A stretch of 52,187 bases of DNA from Lentimicrobiaceae bacterium (GCA_002708315.1 PANC01000014.1:1-52187); one strand, 5' to 3'; positions 19,951 through 28,742 are shown, numbered from the stretch's first letter. Notes: generated from the sequence alone by a model not told the origin. Translations and numbers: made by a program.

Positions 19951-21216
19951 TTACCAGGTAACATTTTCTCTTGATACTGGCATGGTCATGCAACGGGCTC
20001 CTCCTCTTCCTCTTGAAAGTTCATTACCATCAATGGTCACTACCATCTTTTTATGATCTTCAAATATTTCCTTGCCAGAAATAATGTCTTTGGCATGAAC
20101 TATATCAAAACCACTTTTGCTGAGAGCTTCTATGGTATTTACATTACGACCATATCCGATTACTTTTCCAGGTTCAAGAGTGAAAAAATTTGCTCCACTT
20201 TGCCATTGTTCTCGCTCCATTATGATCTGATCATGTTTGCCTCCACATACAACTGGTTGTAGTTCCATACCTAATTTTGTCAAGGCGCTAATAATGTTCT
20301 TTTCTTCTTTAATTGAAACTACTTTGCCATTATCAACGGCAATATGAATTGTTAAATACTTCGTGGCATTTATTATCAATGGCTCATAAATCATACATTT
20401 ATCTTTGTCTAGTAAAGTAAAAACCATATCTAGGTGAATAAATGATTCTGGCTTGAAGGGTAACTCCTGAATAATGATGTGATGGCTTCCTTTCTTTGTT
20501 TTCAAATGCTCTATTACCGAATCAATTCCTTGTGTTGATGTTCTGTCTCCGCTGCCCACAAGTAAAATGTCTTCCCTAACAACTATTACATCACCCCCTT
20601 CTATTGTTCCCTTACCAGTTTTATCGTAATTATTAACAGGGTTAATGGTTTTGGCGTTAAAAATAGGATGATTTCTCAGGATAGTTTCCATTATAAGTGT
20701 TTCCCTATCACGAACATTATTGGCCATCTTACTTATCATAATCTCATCACCAATTGCAAAACTTGCATCTCTAGTGAAAAAGAAATTTGGTAATGGATGC
20801 AAACAATATCTCTCATCATCAATAAAACGTGTTAGATTATCTTTTCTCATCTCAATACCCTGAATTAGATTTTTTGCAAGGATACTATCACCTATTGATT
20901 CAATGTAATTGCATAAGTCAACATCACCACTATGCTCATTTTTGCATATTAGTTGCAGAAGTTCATTTCTATATTCATGATTTTTTATAACCTCATGTAG
21001 GAGGTCATTTACTTCAAAAACGGTGGTGAACTTTTTTAGAACACCTATGAAATCTTGGTATTCTGGAAGTGCAATTGAAAGGTTCAGAATGTCGCTGTAA
21101 AGGGCTCTTCCAGCATTTTCTGGAGTCATGTTTTCAACTTCCGCTCCAGGAAGGTGAACAATAACACCATTAAGCTTTCCAATATCGGAGTTGATATTAA
21201 TATTCATTTTCTGCAT
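19951..21216 (-). CDS. arcA: Arginine deiminase
   Basis: The enzyme hydrolyses L-arginine to citrulline and ammonia. The 421-residue protein carries the family's motifs: NFFFTRDASF, EGGDVI, the catalytic-site segment IHLDMVFTLLD, and near the end GGARCMTMPVSR, in which C409 is the nucleophile. No ornithine carbamoyltransferase, carbamate kinase or antiporter gene is nearby, so this is not a full ADI operon. Another ATG three codons on (21207) is an alternative start; a TAnnTTTG box only 5 bp above the first ATG would favour it if transcription starts there. It lies 9 bp after the ProX-like gene. Confidence 0.93.
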   Translation of the reverse strand: MQKMNININSDIGKLNGVIVHLPGAEVENMTPENAGRALYSDILNLSIALPEYQDFIGVLKKFTTVFEVNDLLHEVIKNHEYRNELLQLICKNEHSGDVDLCNYIESIGDSILAKNLIQGIEMRKDNLTRFIDDERYCLHPLPNFFFTRDASFAIGDEIMISKMANNVRDRETLIMETILRNHPIFNAKTINPVNNYDKTGKGTIEGGDVIVVREDILLVGSGDRTSTQGIDSVIEHLKTKKGSHHIIIQELPFKPESFIHLDMVFTLLDKDKCMIYEPLIINATKYLTIHIAVDNGKVVSIKEEKNIISALTKLGMELQPVVCGGKHDQIIMEREQWQSGANFFTLEPGKVIGYGRNVNTIEALSKSGFDIVHAKDIISGKEIFEDHKKMVVTIDGNELSRGRGGARCMTMPVSRENVTW

Positions 21217-21225
21217 TTCACAAAA

Positions 21226-21735
21226 TTAATCGTTTTTAGGTGAAGGATCAATATATTCATAAGTATTTCCAGATGAGTTGAGGTATTTGATAAAGTCTGA
21301 ATACTCCAAAACAACGCTGGCAGTATTGTCATTAGGATGAAAACTTATCTTTTTTGCCTTTTGAAGTTGATTATCCATGAATACATGAACGTGATTGGTG
21401 TCATCATTTATCAAACCAAATGCTGATACTGATCCAGGTCTTACTCCAAGGTACTTTAAGAGTCGTTTTTCCGAAGCAAAACTAAGCTTCCCTTGTTTTA
21501 ATCTTTGTTCCAAACTACGAATGTTAAAAGTAGTAGTATCTTTTATAATTACAAGGTAATGTTTTTCCCCCTTATGATTTCTAAAAAATAGATTTTTACA
21601 ATGAAATGCATTAATATTCTTCCAGTACTTTAATGCAATTTCAATTGTGTCTAATGGAGGATGCTCAAATACCTCAAAGGATATGTTAAGCATTTCCAAT
21701 TTGTCAAATACTATTTTACGTGGAGTATTTGTCAT
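21226..21735 (-). CDS. ProX/YbaK-type aminoacyl-tRNA deacylase
   Basis: The 169-residue protein belongs to the YbaK/ProX (INS) editing family, which hydrolyses mischarged tRNAs such as Ala-tRNA(Pro). Key segments are CKNLFFRNHKGEKHYLVIIK, containing the conserved lysine, and the loop LGVRPGSVSAFGLIND, which is the ProX/PrdX signature. The extra N-terminal segment EHPPLDTIEIALKYWKN matches the free-standing ProX group (ProXp-ala or 'prolyl-tRNA synthetase associated domain' proteins). I cannot tell the exact amino-acid specificity. It is 9 bp upstream of arcA and probably on the same transcript. Confidence 0.85.
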   Translation of the reverse strand: MTNTPRKIVFDKLEMLNISFEVFEHPPLDTIEIALKYWKNINAFHCKNLFFRNHKGEKHYLVIIKDTTTFNIRSLEQRLKQGKLSFASEKRLLKYLGVRPGSVSAFGLINDDTNHVHVFMDNQLQKAKKISFHPNDNTASVVLEYSDFIKYLNSSGNTYEYIDPSPKND

Positions 21736-21813
21736 AATAATTTCTTTAACTATATATCTACTTCAATTATGCAATAACCAAGAAGCACTTACATATTATC
21801 AAAAGCAAATGCT

Positions 21814-22956
21814 TTAATCTACCCAGTCGGCAATAAAAAGATTCGTATTCCGGGTACCTCCGTTATTTCTATTTGATGAAAAAATTAATTTTTCCCCATT
21901 GTAGGAGAACATTGGAAATGCATCAAATATGCCATCATAAGTTATTTGCTCGAGTCCTGTGCCATCAATATTAATCATAAAGAGATTGAATTCAAATCCT
22001 CTTTTTGATGCGTGATTAGAGCTAAATATTATTTTTTCACCTGATGGATGAAAGAAGGGTGCCCAATTAGCTTTGCCAAGATCAGTTACTCTTTGTAAAT
22101 CACTTCCATCCACATTACAGACATACAATTCCATATTTGTAGGCTTCACAAGTCCTTCAGATAATAACTGCTTATATTCATTAATCTCTTCCTTTGATTT
22201 AGGCCTGGATGATCTAAAAACTAACTTGTTACCATCTGGTGAAAAGAATGCTCCACCATCATACCCAAGTTCATACGTTATTTGATTAACATTACTTCCA
22301 TCAATATCGCAAGTATATAATTCAAGATCTCCTGAACGATCGGATGTAAATACTATTTTGTCTCCATTGGGGGATACGGTTGCTTCCGCATCGTAGCCTG
22401 GTCCTGAGATAAGGGTGTCAATTAATGTACCTTCCAGATCTGCGATATAAATGTCAAAATCTTGATAAATTGGCCACACGTATTTACCATCTGCTCTTCT
22501 CTCTGGTTCAGGCGGACAATTATCACCACCTGATCTTGTTGAGCCGTAAAGAACAGTTGTATCACCAGGCATAAAGTATGAACATGTTGTTCTTCCAAGG
22601 CCTTCACTAAGAAGCTTTGGCTTTTTCACCATCATATCACCATCGTTAAATGGGAAATAATAAATTTGGTCGCATTCACTGCCCCATTTGGGTACTTTGG
22701 CTTGAAATACAATCATGGAGTCATTAAAACTGAAATATGCTTCAGCATTATCACCTCCATTGGTAAGTTGTTTTACATTGGCCAGATGTATTTCACTCGC
22801 ATAATGAATTGTTGTGTCAAATAGGTTATTTGATTTGGAGACACTATCATGATATGAGTGATTGTGATTTTTCTCGTCATTTGTATGTCCGCTGTTCATA
22901 CATGATGATAATTGTATTACAATTACACATATAATGGAAAAATAAAGATACTTCAT
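21814..22956 (-). CDS. TolB-like PD40 beta-propeller lipoprotein
   Basis: The 380-residue protein starts with a lipoprotein signal (hydrophobic core then LSSC, with the lipidated Cys at 19), so it is probably anchored to the envelope. It carries at least four PD40-type propeller blades, each with a form of SPDGxKIVFxSxRxGxxxLY: ATVSPNGDKIVFTSDRSGDLELY, AFFSPDGNKLVFRSS, PFFHPSGEKIIFSSN and PMFSYNGEKLIFSSN. TolB-type propellers bind proteins at the envelope, and some relatives bind metals or peptides. There is no Tol-Pal system around it. A TAATTTTG -7 box lies about 32 bp upstream. Confidence 0.85.
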   Translation of the reverse strand: MKYLYFSIICVIVIQLSSCMNSGHTNDEKNHNHSYHDSVSKSNNLFDTTIHYASEIHLANVKQLTNGGDNAEAYFSFNDSMIVFQAKVPKWGSECDQIYYFPFNDGDMMVKKPKLLSEGLGRTTCSYFMPGDTTVLYGSTRSGGDNCPPEPERRADGKYVWPIYQDFDIYIADLEGTLIDTLISGPGYDAEATVSPNGDKIVFTSDRSGDLELYTCDIDGSNVNQITYELGYDGGAFFSPDGNKLVFRSSRPKSKEEINEYKQLLSEGLVKPTNMELYVCNVDGSDLQRVTDLGKANWAPFFHPSGEKIIFSSNHASKRGFEFNLFMINIDGTGLEQITYDGIFDAFPMFSYNGEKLIFSSNRNNGGTRNTNLFIADWVD

Positions 22957-22987
22957 TAATTTAATATTTTTAATGTTATTAATGCCA

Positions 22988-22995
22988 CAAAATTA
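22988..22995 (-). promoter_or_regulatory. -7 box (TAATTTTG) for the PD40 lipoprotein gene
   Basis: On the minus strand TAATTTTG matches TAnnTTTG, about 32 bp upstream of the start codon of the lipoprotein gene. Confidence 0.45.
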
Positions 22996-23140
22996 TCAAA
23001 ATTTAGTTTTAAAAAGAAACGCATATGAATAACCTATATATATTGGGCTTATATACTTATTATGACCTGTTGATTGTTGTAATAAATGAATCAAAAGACC
23101 AAATTAAATATATAAACTAAATGGTGTAATAAATATTATG

Positions 23141-23150
23141 GGTACAAGTA
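23141..23150. repeat. 10-bp repeat GGTACAAGTA, left copy
   Basis: GGTACAAGTA occurs here and again at 25454-25463 in the same orientation, bracketing the 42-residue peptide, the 8-TM protein and the integrase. A further GGTACAA follows within 12 bp. It is a candidate core of a recombinase attachment site, but ten bases is short. Confidence 0.3.
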
Positions 23151-23214
23151 AGGGTACAATTTAAGTCTAATCTCACAAACTAAAATCTAGGTTAATAATA
23201 ATGCAAAGGTTTCT

Positions 23215-23343
23215 TTATGCATCTAAATCATCACCGGGGGGTAATTTAGGTAATCTTTTTAATCTTTTCCATAGGATGATAGATAGTATTATGACACCAA
23301 CACTCTCAGCAATGATAATAATGACTTTTATGAAGATGTCCAT
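23215..23343 (-). CDS. Small single-pass membrane protein, 42 residues (hypothetical)
   Basis: ATG at 23341-23343 (complement) opens a 43-codon frame ending TAA. The peptide has one hydrophobic helix (about 3-24, IKVIIIIAESVGVIILSI), then a basic patch WKRLKRLPKLPPG and an acidic end DDLDA, which would put the C-terminus in the cytoplasm by the positive-inside rule. The composition looks like a real small membrane protein, not random AT-rich DNA, but I know no family. It lies 73 bp downstream of the 8-TM protein gene on the same strand. An AGGAGG lies about 45 bp above its ATG, too far to serve it. Confidence 0.4.
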   Translation of the reverse strand: MDIFIKVIIIIAESVGVIILSIILWKRLKRLPKLPPGDDLDA

Positions 23344-23416
23344 AGTGTTTTTATTTGTAGCGGAGATATAATTTTGTAAATATTCTTATCCTCCTGAAAT
23401 AATAATTCCCAATTAT

Positions 23417-24211
23417 CTAATATAAATTATACTTTTTCTCAACTCGATAACTATTTATTAATGAAAAGAATGAAACTGTTATTAATGGAATATGCATTAT
23501 TGCTAACCAAAATAATTCTGGATGCCCAAATAACATCATATTGTATATTCCAATGATAAAACCTATTAACGCAGTTATTCTATAAGTGAAAATATTAATA
23601 TGGGGAATATTTAGTGTCATTATTGTCAAAAGTAACGGCGTTGTTAGGCAAAATGCTAAGGCTGAGCCGCTTGTTATAAAATATTTGAGGTGTAAATCAA
23701 CCATTGGCGCACTGCTATAATCTATAGGTGCCCAGAATGCAATAATTGATAGTACTACTAACCAGATATATTTAATCTTCCAATTCCCAAATGTATATTT
23801 ATTTTTTTGCTCTTTAAATTCTACAAACCAGGAATATGCAACGAATAAGAACATAATAATATTTATTGTAATAATGCTTACGCCATACTTTTCTGTTAAT
23901 GCTATATTTTGTCCAATTGTATATAGTAAGTATGTAAAGCCTATAAATAGAGCGAAGTATTTTTGTATAAAATATTTTACCTTAGATATGAACAGCAGTA
24001 GTATTACTGCTATAAATATTATTTGAAAAGGAATTGCAAATGGTTCCCAGGAAGTAATGCTCAGAGAGTATCTTAAGGTTGTATTAATAATTGAACCCGC
24101 ATCTTCGATTTTAAAATTATTTGTAGCAATGGGTGGTATTGCTAAATTTAAAATTACTATAATTAAATAAAACCACCATTTCCTTGTTAACTTTAATATT
24201 TTATCATTCAT
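23417..24211 (-). CDS. Hypothetical 8-TM membrane protein
   Basis: I do not recognise this 264-residue protein. It consists almost wholly of about eight hydrophobic helices (starting near WWFYLIIVILNLAIPPIAT and closing with HIPLITVSFFSLI), linked by short loops. A charged loop EFKEQKNKYTFGNWKIKY lies in the middle. There is no signal peptide, no known transporter motif and no enzyme motif that I can see. A TATATTTG -7 box at 24231-24238 sits between it and the integrase gene, so it probably has its own transcript. It lies within the interval flanked by GGTACAAGTA. Confidence 0.6.
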   Translation of the reverse strand: MNDKILKLTRKWWFYLIIVILNLAIPPIATNNFKIEDAGSIINTTLRYSLSITSWEPFAIPFQIIFIAVILLLFISKVKYFIQKYFALFIGFTYLLYTIGQNIALTEKYGVSIITINIIMFLFVAYSWFVEFKEQKNKYTFGNWKIKYIWLVVLSIIAFWAPIDYSSAPMVDLHLKYFITSGSALAFCLTTPLLLTIMTLNIPHINIFTYRITALIGFIIGIYNMMLFGHPELFWLAIMHIPLITVSFFSLINSYRVEKKYNLY

Positions 24212-24230
24212 GCTGCTAATTTTATTAAAA

Positions 24231-24238
24231 CAAATATA
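24231..24238 (-). promoter_or_regulatory. -7 box (TATATTTG) for the 8-TM protein gene
   Basis: On the minus strand TATATTTG matches TAnnTTTG; it ends one base from the integrase stop codon and lies 20 bp above the 8-TM protein's start. Confidence 0.5.
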
Positions 24239-25402
24239 TTAAATCTGTTTGTATAAACTGTTTCTTGCTTCATCTAATAGGTTTGTGCTCAGTTTGCCTA
24301 GGTATAGTTTTGTTGTTCTTATGTTGCTGTGACCTAATATTTCTGATATTCTTTCTACAGGAACATTACTTCTTTGATGAAGCCCAGCTACTGAATGCCT
24401 TGCAGTATAGGTTGTGATTTTAGGTATGTCTAAGGCCTTAGATATTTTAGCTAGATTGTTGTTGATGGTGTTTAGTCTAGTGTTGATATCACTCCTGGGA
24501 TTAACTATTTTATCATTTCTCAGGGGCAGAAGGTACTTGCCATTATTATGCTTTAGTATCAATGCCTTAAGTTGCGGGTTTATATGAATACTTAAGGTCT
24601 TGTTAGTCTTTCTTTGATATATTATTCTTTCATCTACAATATTCTTAAGCTCTAGTAGAGCCATATCATAGAAGTTAATGCCATCTGCATAGAACGAGAA
24701 TAGAAATATGTCTTTTGCAAACATCATTGATGGGGTGCCACCCTCAAACTTAATGAATGCCCTCAACTCGTCCAGACTAAGATATCTGTTGGGAGTCTCT
24801 TCTTTTTTAATCTGCCAATCCAGCTCTATTTTGGGCAAGTTGTTTAGTTTATGGAATCTATTGTAGATAACTCTTAACCCAATAATGTATGAGCTACTTC
24901 CATTAATGGTTAAGCCTCTTTTGAGTAGGTATTTTCTGTATGAGTCTACAAAGGTATGATCTACTTCCGCAAAACTTATACTATTGGGTGCAAACTTCTT
25001 AAAGGAGTTCATATAAGTTTTATAGGCTTTAGCACTGCCATACCTTTTCTGATTTATTAGTGCATTAACATGATTCTGCCAGAATGGAATAACATTGTTA
25101 TCTGATGGTTTAAAATTGTAGTATTCCTTAAACCTTTTGTAGGTAAAATTTTTATGGGCGAGTAATTCTGTCATTATATTACCTACCTTCAGCTCAGCTT
25201 CATTTAAAATTGTGTTTAATTTTTTTTGATCAGCTCTGTTTCTGTTATATCTAGCCATCTCTTTGTTCCATTCTTTTTCTAAACAAGATAGGCCGCTTAT
25301 TCTAATGTAAGTAGCTGAGGCATCCTTAATGGATAGTCTAATGCAAACAGGGTATTCCCCATTAGCTAGTAACTTTCTTCTTAATACTATTTTACCTGTC
25401 AT
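24239..25402 (-). CDS. Tyrosine recombinase/integrase lacking the Arg-I residue
   Basis: The 387-residue protein has the Bacteroidota phage-integrase layout: an arm-binding domain (1-80), a SAM-like core-binding domain (about 100-200) and a catalytic domain (about 205-375). The catalytic set is R335 (TYTARHS), H358 (LGHSN) and the nucleophile Y367 (TTKLYLG), with a beta-hairpin lysine near K265. The position of Arg I, in FYADGINFYDM, holds N243, and no Arg occurs within several residues. The Box II histidine is Y332, as in many Bacteroidota enzymes. Arg I is also absent in IntDOT, so the protein may still be active. It is the only mobility gene here. Confidence 0.85.
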   Translation of the reverse strand: MTGKIVLRRKLLANGEYPVCIRLSIKDASATYIRISGLSCLEKEWNKEMARYNRNRADQKKLNTILNEAELKVGNIMTELLAHKNFTYKRFKEYYNFKPSDNNVIPFWQNHVNALINQKRYGSAKAYKTYMNSFKKFAPNSISFAEVDHTFVDSYRKYLLKRGLTINGSSSYIIGLRVIYNRFHKLNNLPKIELDWQIKKEETPNRYLSLDELRAFIKFEGGTPSMMFAKDIFLFSFYADGINFYDMALLELKNIVDERIIYQRKTNKTLSIHINPQLKALILKHNNGKYLLPLRNDKIVNPRSDINTRLNTINNNLAKISKALDIPKITTYTARHSVAGLHQRSNVPVERISEILGHSNIRTTKLYLGKLSTNLLDEARNSLYKQI

Positions 25403-25844
25403 TGCTTTAGGGATTAATGGAATTTACGGTAAAGATACAATAAATTTATAAAAGGTACAAGTATATGTGTTGATTAAAATTGAAATAATACTTTGTCTGA
25501 TTGTATACAAATCAAATATTTGCTTATTATTTTTAAGCTTTAACTTAATGTACTTAGAAATTACATTGTATTATATTAATATTAGCTTAAATACACTATT
25601 AACAGTTATTTATATGCTTTTATGTATATTATTTTCAAAATATTATCTAGCTTACTATGTTACGTAATGTGGATGGATGATAACCGTAATTACTATTATT
25701 TAATTATTGATCGATATTGTATTAAAAAGTTATGTATTATGGAAAATAAAGATACTTCTGTAATATAAATGAATTTGCTATAATAAAACTGCTAATTGTA
25801 TCGTAAATATGGATTGATTAAGTGTCTGTAACTTAATTGTTGGG
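25403..25844. other. AT-rich intergenic region without a gene
   Basis: This 442-bp stretch lies between the integrase and uvrA. It contains the right copy of GGTACAAGTA (25454-25463). A 66-codon hydrophobic frame on the + strand looks like a product of AT-rich sequence and not a gene. I see no RNA gene or terminator. Confidence 0.5.
25454..25463. repeat. 10-bp repeat GGTACAAGTA, right copy
   Basis: This is an exact direct copy of the sequence at 23141-23150. It lies 51 bp upstream of the integrase start, the usual place for one attachment-site end. Confidence 0.3.
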
Positions 25845-28661
25845 CTAGTTATTTAACTTTTTCTTCAAATATTTTCCAGTGTGCGATACTTTACTTTTTA
25901 TTAATTCCTCAGGAATCCCTTCAAAAACTATTTCACCTCCTCCGTCGCCACCTTCTGGACCAAGGTCTATTATCCAGTCTGCTGATTTAATTACTTCTGT
26001 ATTATGCTCTATTACAAGAACTGAGTGCCCTATTTCTATTAATGAATTGAGGGAGTGAAGTAGCTTGCTTATATCATGAATATGTAAGCCTGTTGTTGGC
26101 TCATCAAAAACAAATAGGGTAGGAGCACTATTGCCACCCTTTGCAAGGAAGTATGCAAGTTTTATCCTTTGGGCTTCCCCACCACTTAGTGTATTAGATG
26201 GCTGTCCCATTCTCAAGTATCCAAGCCCTACATTTTCCAATGGTTGTATTTTGCTTATTATTTTCTTGACCGAAGAGTTTTTTGTTTCAATACCCTTAAA
26301 AAATTGCAATGCCTGATCAACAGTAAGATTTAGAATATCACTGATACTTTGGTTATTATATTTTATTTCTAGCACTTCACTCTTAAATCTATTTCCATTA
26401 CATGAATCGCACTTCAGATAGATATCTGCCATAAATTGCATTTCCACTTTTATTACTCCTTCACCTTCGCATTGATCACATCTACCGCCCGGTACATTGA
26501 AAGAAAAATAGCCAGGTTTAAATCCTCTTAGTTTAGCAAGTTTTTCTGATGCAAAAAGAGATCTTATATCATCAAAAGCCTTAAGGTATGTAGCAGGGTT
26601 TGATCGGGATGATCTTCCAATTGGATTTTGATCCACATATTCTATTGCTTTAACCTTACTTAGCTCACCTGATATTTGGCCGTGCTTCCCAGCCTTCTCT
26701 ATGTGTCCATCTAGATTTCTTTTGAGGGCCGGATATAAAATATCCTTTACAAGAGTAGATTTGCCGGAACCACTTACTCCGGTTACAACAAGCAAAATGT
26801 TAAGAGGTATTTTTACGTTTACATCTTTAAGATTGTTTTGAGTGGCATTCTTTATTTCTATGTAATCTCTCCATTTACGTCGTTGCTCAGGGATGGATAT
26901 TTTACTTCTATTGGTGAGGTATAATGCTGTATAACTTTTGTTGTTGTTTTTTAGCTCATCAAAATTACCCTCAAATACTAGTTCACCGCCATGTTCTCCA
27001 GCATCTGGGCCTATATCAATTATATAATCAGATGCCATAATAATTTCTTCATCATGCTCAACAACAATTACAGAATTTCCAATATCTCTCAATGAATATA
27101 ATACACTCAATAGCCTTTTGGTATCTCTTGGGTGGAGTCCTATACTAGGTTCATCAAGTATATACATCGATCCAACTAAACTGCTGCCAAGTGATGTTGC
27201 TAAATTTATTCTTTGGGATTCGCCACCTGATAAGGAAGATGAAAGTCTATTCATCGTGAGGTAAGAAAGACCCACATCAATTAAAAATTTTAATCTGGAA
27301 GTTATTTCAAACAACAAACGTTTGGCAATCTTCAGGTCATAATCATCAAGTTCCAATTTGATAAAGAAATGATATGCTTCATCCAATTGCATTCGTACTA
27401 TTTCACTTACATTCTTACCTCCTACTTTGATGTAGTTTGTATCTTTTCTTAACCTTGTACCCATACAGTCAGGACATAGTGTTTTTCCTCTGTAACGTGA
27501 AAGCATAACCCGATATTGGATTTTATATGTTTGTTCTTCAACACTGCTAAAGAATGCATTGATACCACTAAAAAAATCATTACCTGTCCATAGTAATTCT
27601 TTTTGCTCTGATGTTAATTCATAGTAGGGTCTGTGTATTGGAAAGTCAAATTTGTGTGCGTTTTTAATCAGCTTATATTTCCATTCGCTCATTTTTTCTC
27701 CTTTCCAGCAGGCTATGGCTTCATCGTATATTGATAATGATGGATTTGGGATTACCAGATCCGGGTCAATGCCAATAATAGATCCAAATCCTTCACATTT
27801 TTTGCATGCACCAAGAGGATTATTAAAGGTAAACATGTTTATGCTAGGTTCTTCGAACTTAATTCCATCAAGTTCAAATTTATTTGAGAAAGCTTGTTTA
27901 TGAGTCTTTTCACCCTTAGTATAAGAGATAATACAGTTGCCATTACCTTCGTAAAATGCCACTTGAGCTGAGTCAGCAACTCTAGCTTTCATATCTTCAT
28001 CATTGGGATCATAAATAATTCTGTCAATAACCAAGAAATAATTATTATTGTTATTGGCTTTTGTTTCACCCTGTTCAATAATTTCTTCAATTCTTTTAAT
28101 GTGTCCATTTTCTAGAACTCTATTAAAGCCTTGCTGAAGAAGAACTTGTAGATGTTGCGAGATATCTCTACCATTATTAATTTCAAGGGGTGTATATATG
28201 ATAACCACGGTACCTTCAGTTAGCTGTGATATATAATTTACTACATCTTGTAATGTGTTTCTTTTAACCCGTTTGTTGGAAATTGGGGAATATGTTTTTC
28301 CAATTCTTGCAAAAAGTAACTTTATGTATTCATATACTTCTGTTGATGTTCCAACTGTAGATCTGGGGTTTCTGCTCTTTACTTTCTGCTCTATTGCAAT
28401 AGCAGGTGCTATACCTGTTATAGAATCAACCTCAGGTTTATCCATTCTTCCCAGGAATTGCCTTGCATATGAACTAAGGCTTTCAACGTACCTTCTTTGA
28501 CCTTCTGCAAATAATGTATCGAATGCTAACGAGGATTTTCCTGACCCTGATAAACCAGTAATTACAACCAGCTTTTTTTTAGGAATTGTTACGCTAAGGT
28601 TTTTTAGGTTGTTTACCCTTGATTTAGAGATAGATATAATATCTGGGTTTCTTTGTTTCAT
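25845..28661 (-). CDS. uvrA: UvrABC excinuclease subunit A
   Basis: UvrA recognises DNA damage in nucleotide-excision repair. The 938-residue protein has two ABC ATPase modules. Walker A motifs are GLSGSGKSS (about 36-44) and GVSGSGKST in the second half, and each half has LSGGE. Zinc-binding cysteines are in CKKCEGFG, CPDCMGTRL, CDQCEGEG and CDSCNGNRF. The family's ARQFLGRMDKPEVD and RSNPATYLKAFD segments are present. Length and order are those of full UvrA. It is divergent from a sigma-factor gene, with an inverted repeat over its promoter region. Confidence 0.97.
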   Translation of the reverse strand: MKQRNPDIISISKSRVNNLKNLSVTIPKKKLVVITGLSGSGKSSLAFDTLFAEGQRRYVESLSSYARQFLGRMDKPEVDSITGIAPAIAIEQKVKSRNPRSTVGTSTEVYEYIKLLFARIGKTYSPISNKRVKRNTLQDVVNYISQLTEGTVVIIYTPLEINNGRDISQHLQVLLQQGFNRVLENGHIKRIEEIIEQGETKANNNNNYFLVIDRIIYDPNDEDMKARVADSAQVAFYEGNGNCIISYTKGEKTHKQAFSNKFELDGIKFEEPSINMFTFNNPLGACKKCEGFGSIIGIDPDLVIPNPSLSIYDEAIACWKGEKMSEWKYKLIKNAHKFDFPIHRPYYELTSEQKELLWTGNDFFSGINAFFSSVEEQTYKIQYRVMLSRYRGKTLCPDCMGTRLRKDTNYIKVGGKNVSEIVRMQLDEAYHFFIKLELDDYDLKIAKRLLFEITSRLKFLIDVGLSYLTMNRLSSSLSGGESQRINLATSLGSSLVGSMYILDEPSIGLHPRDTKRLLSVLYSLRDIGNSVIVVEHDEEIIMASDYIIDIGPDAGEHGGELVFEGNFDELKNNNKSYTALYLTNRSKISIPEQRRKWRDYIEIKNATQNNLKDVNVKIPLNILLVVTGVSGSGKSTLVKDILYPALKRNLDGHIEKAGKHGQISGELSKVKAIEYVDQNPIGRSSRSNPATYLKAFDDIRSLFASEKLAKLRGFKPGYFSFNVPGGRCDQCEGEGVIKVEMQFMADIYLKCDSCNGNRFKSEVLEIKYNNQSISDILNLTVDQALQFFKGIETKNSSVKKIISKIQPLENVGLGYLRMGQPSNTLSGGEAQRIKLAYFLAKGGNSAPTLFVFDEPTTGLHIHDISKLLHSLNSLIEIGHSVLVIEHNTEVIKSADWIIDLGPEGGDGGGEIVFEGIPEELIKSKVSHTGKYLKKKLNN

Positions 28662-28669
28662 TGTTAAAA

Positions 28670-28696
28670 GCAGGAATTTGTCTAAAAAATTCCTGC
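28670..28696. promoter_or_regulatory. 10-bp inverted repeat in the uvrA leader, possible operator
   Basis: GCAGGAATTT (28670-28679) and AAATTCCTGC (28687-28696) form a perfect 10-bp dyad with a 7-bp centre. It starts 8 bp above the uvrA ATG and touches the uvrA -7 box at 28696. It could be a repressor operator, for example for SOS control, or a leader hairpin. Confidence 0.5.
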
Positions 28697-28703
28697 AAAA
28701 TTA
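28696..28703 (-). promoter_or_regulatory. -7 box (TAATTTTG) for uvrA
   Basis: On the minus strand TAATTTTG matches TAnnTTTG and lies 34 bp above the uvrA start. It adjoins the arm of the inverted repeat. Confidence 0.45.
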
Positions 28704-28711
28704 GAACTTTA

Positions 28712-28742
28712 TTTGCTTTTGCAGGTATAATAGCTATATTTG
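28712..28742 (+). promoter_or_regulatory. Full Bacteroidota promoter for the ECF sigma gene (TTTG-N19-TATATTTG)
   Basis: TTTG at 28712-28715 and TATATTTG at 28735-28742 are separated by 19 bp, exactly the Bacteroidota consensus TTTG-N19-21-TAnnTTTG. The start codon of the sigma factor is about 85 bp downstream. Confidence 0.6.

Noticed and set aside
25467..25667. 66-codon hydrophobic frame
   Set aside because: Hydrophobicity follows from AT-rich DNA (many Ile, Leu, Tyr codons); no start context or relatives are evident.
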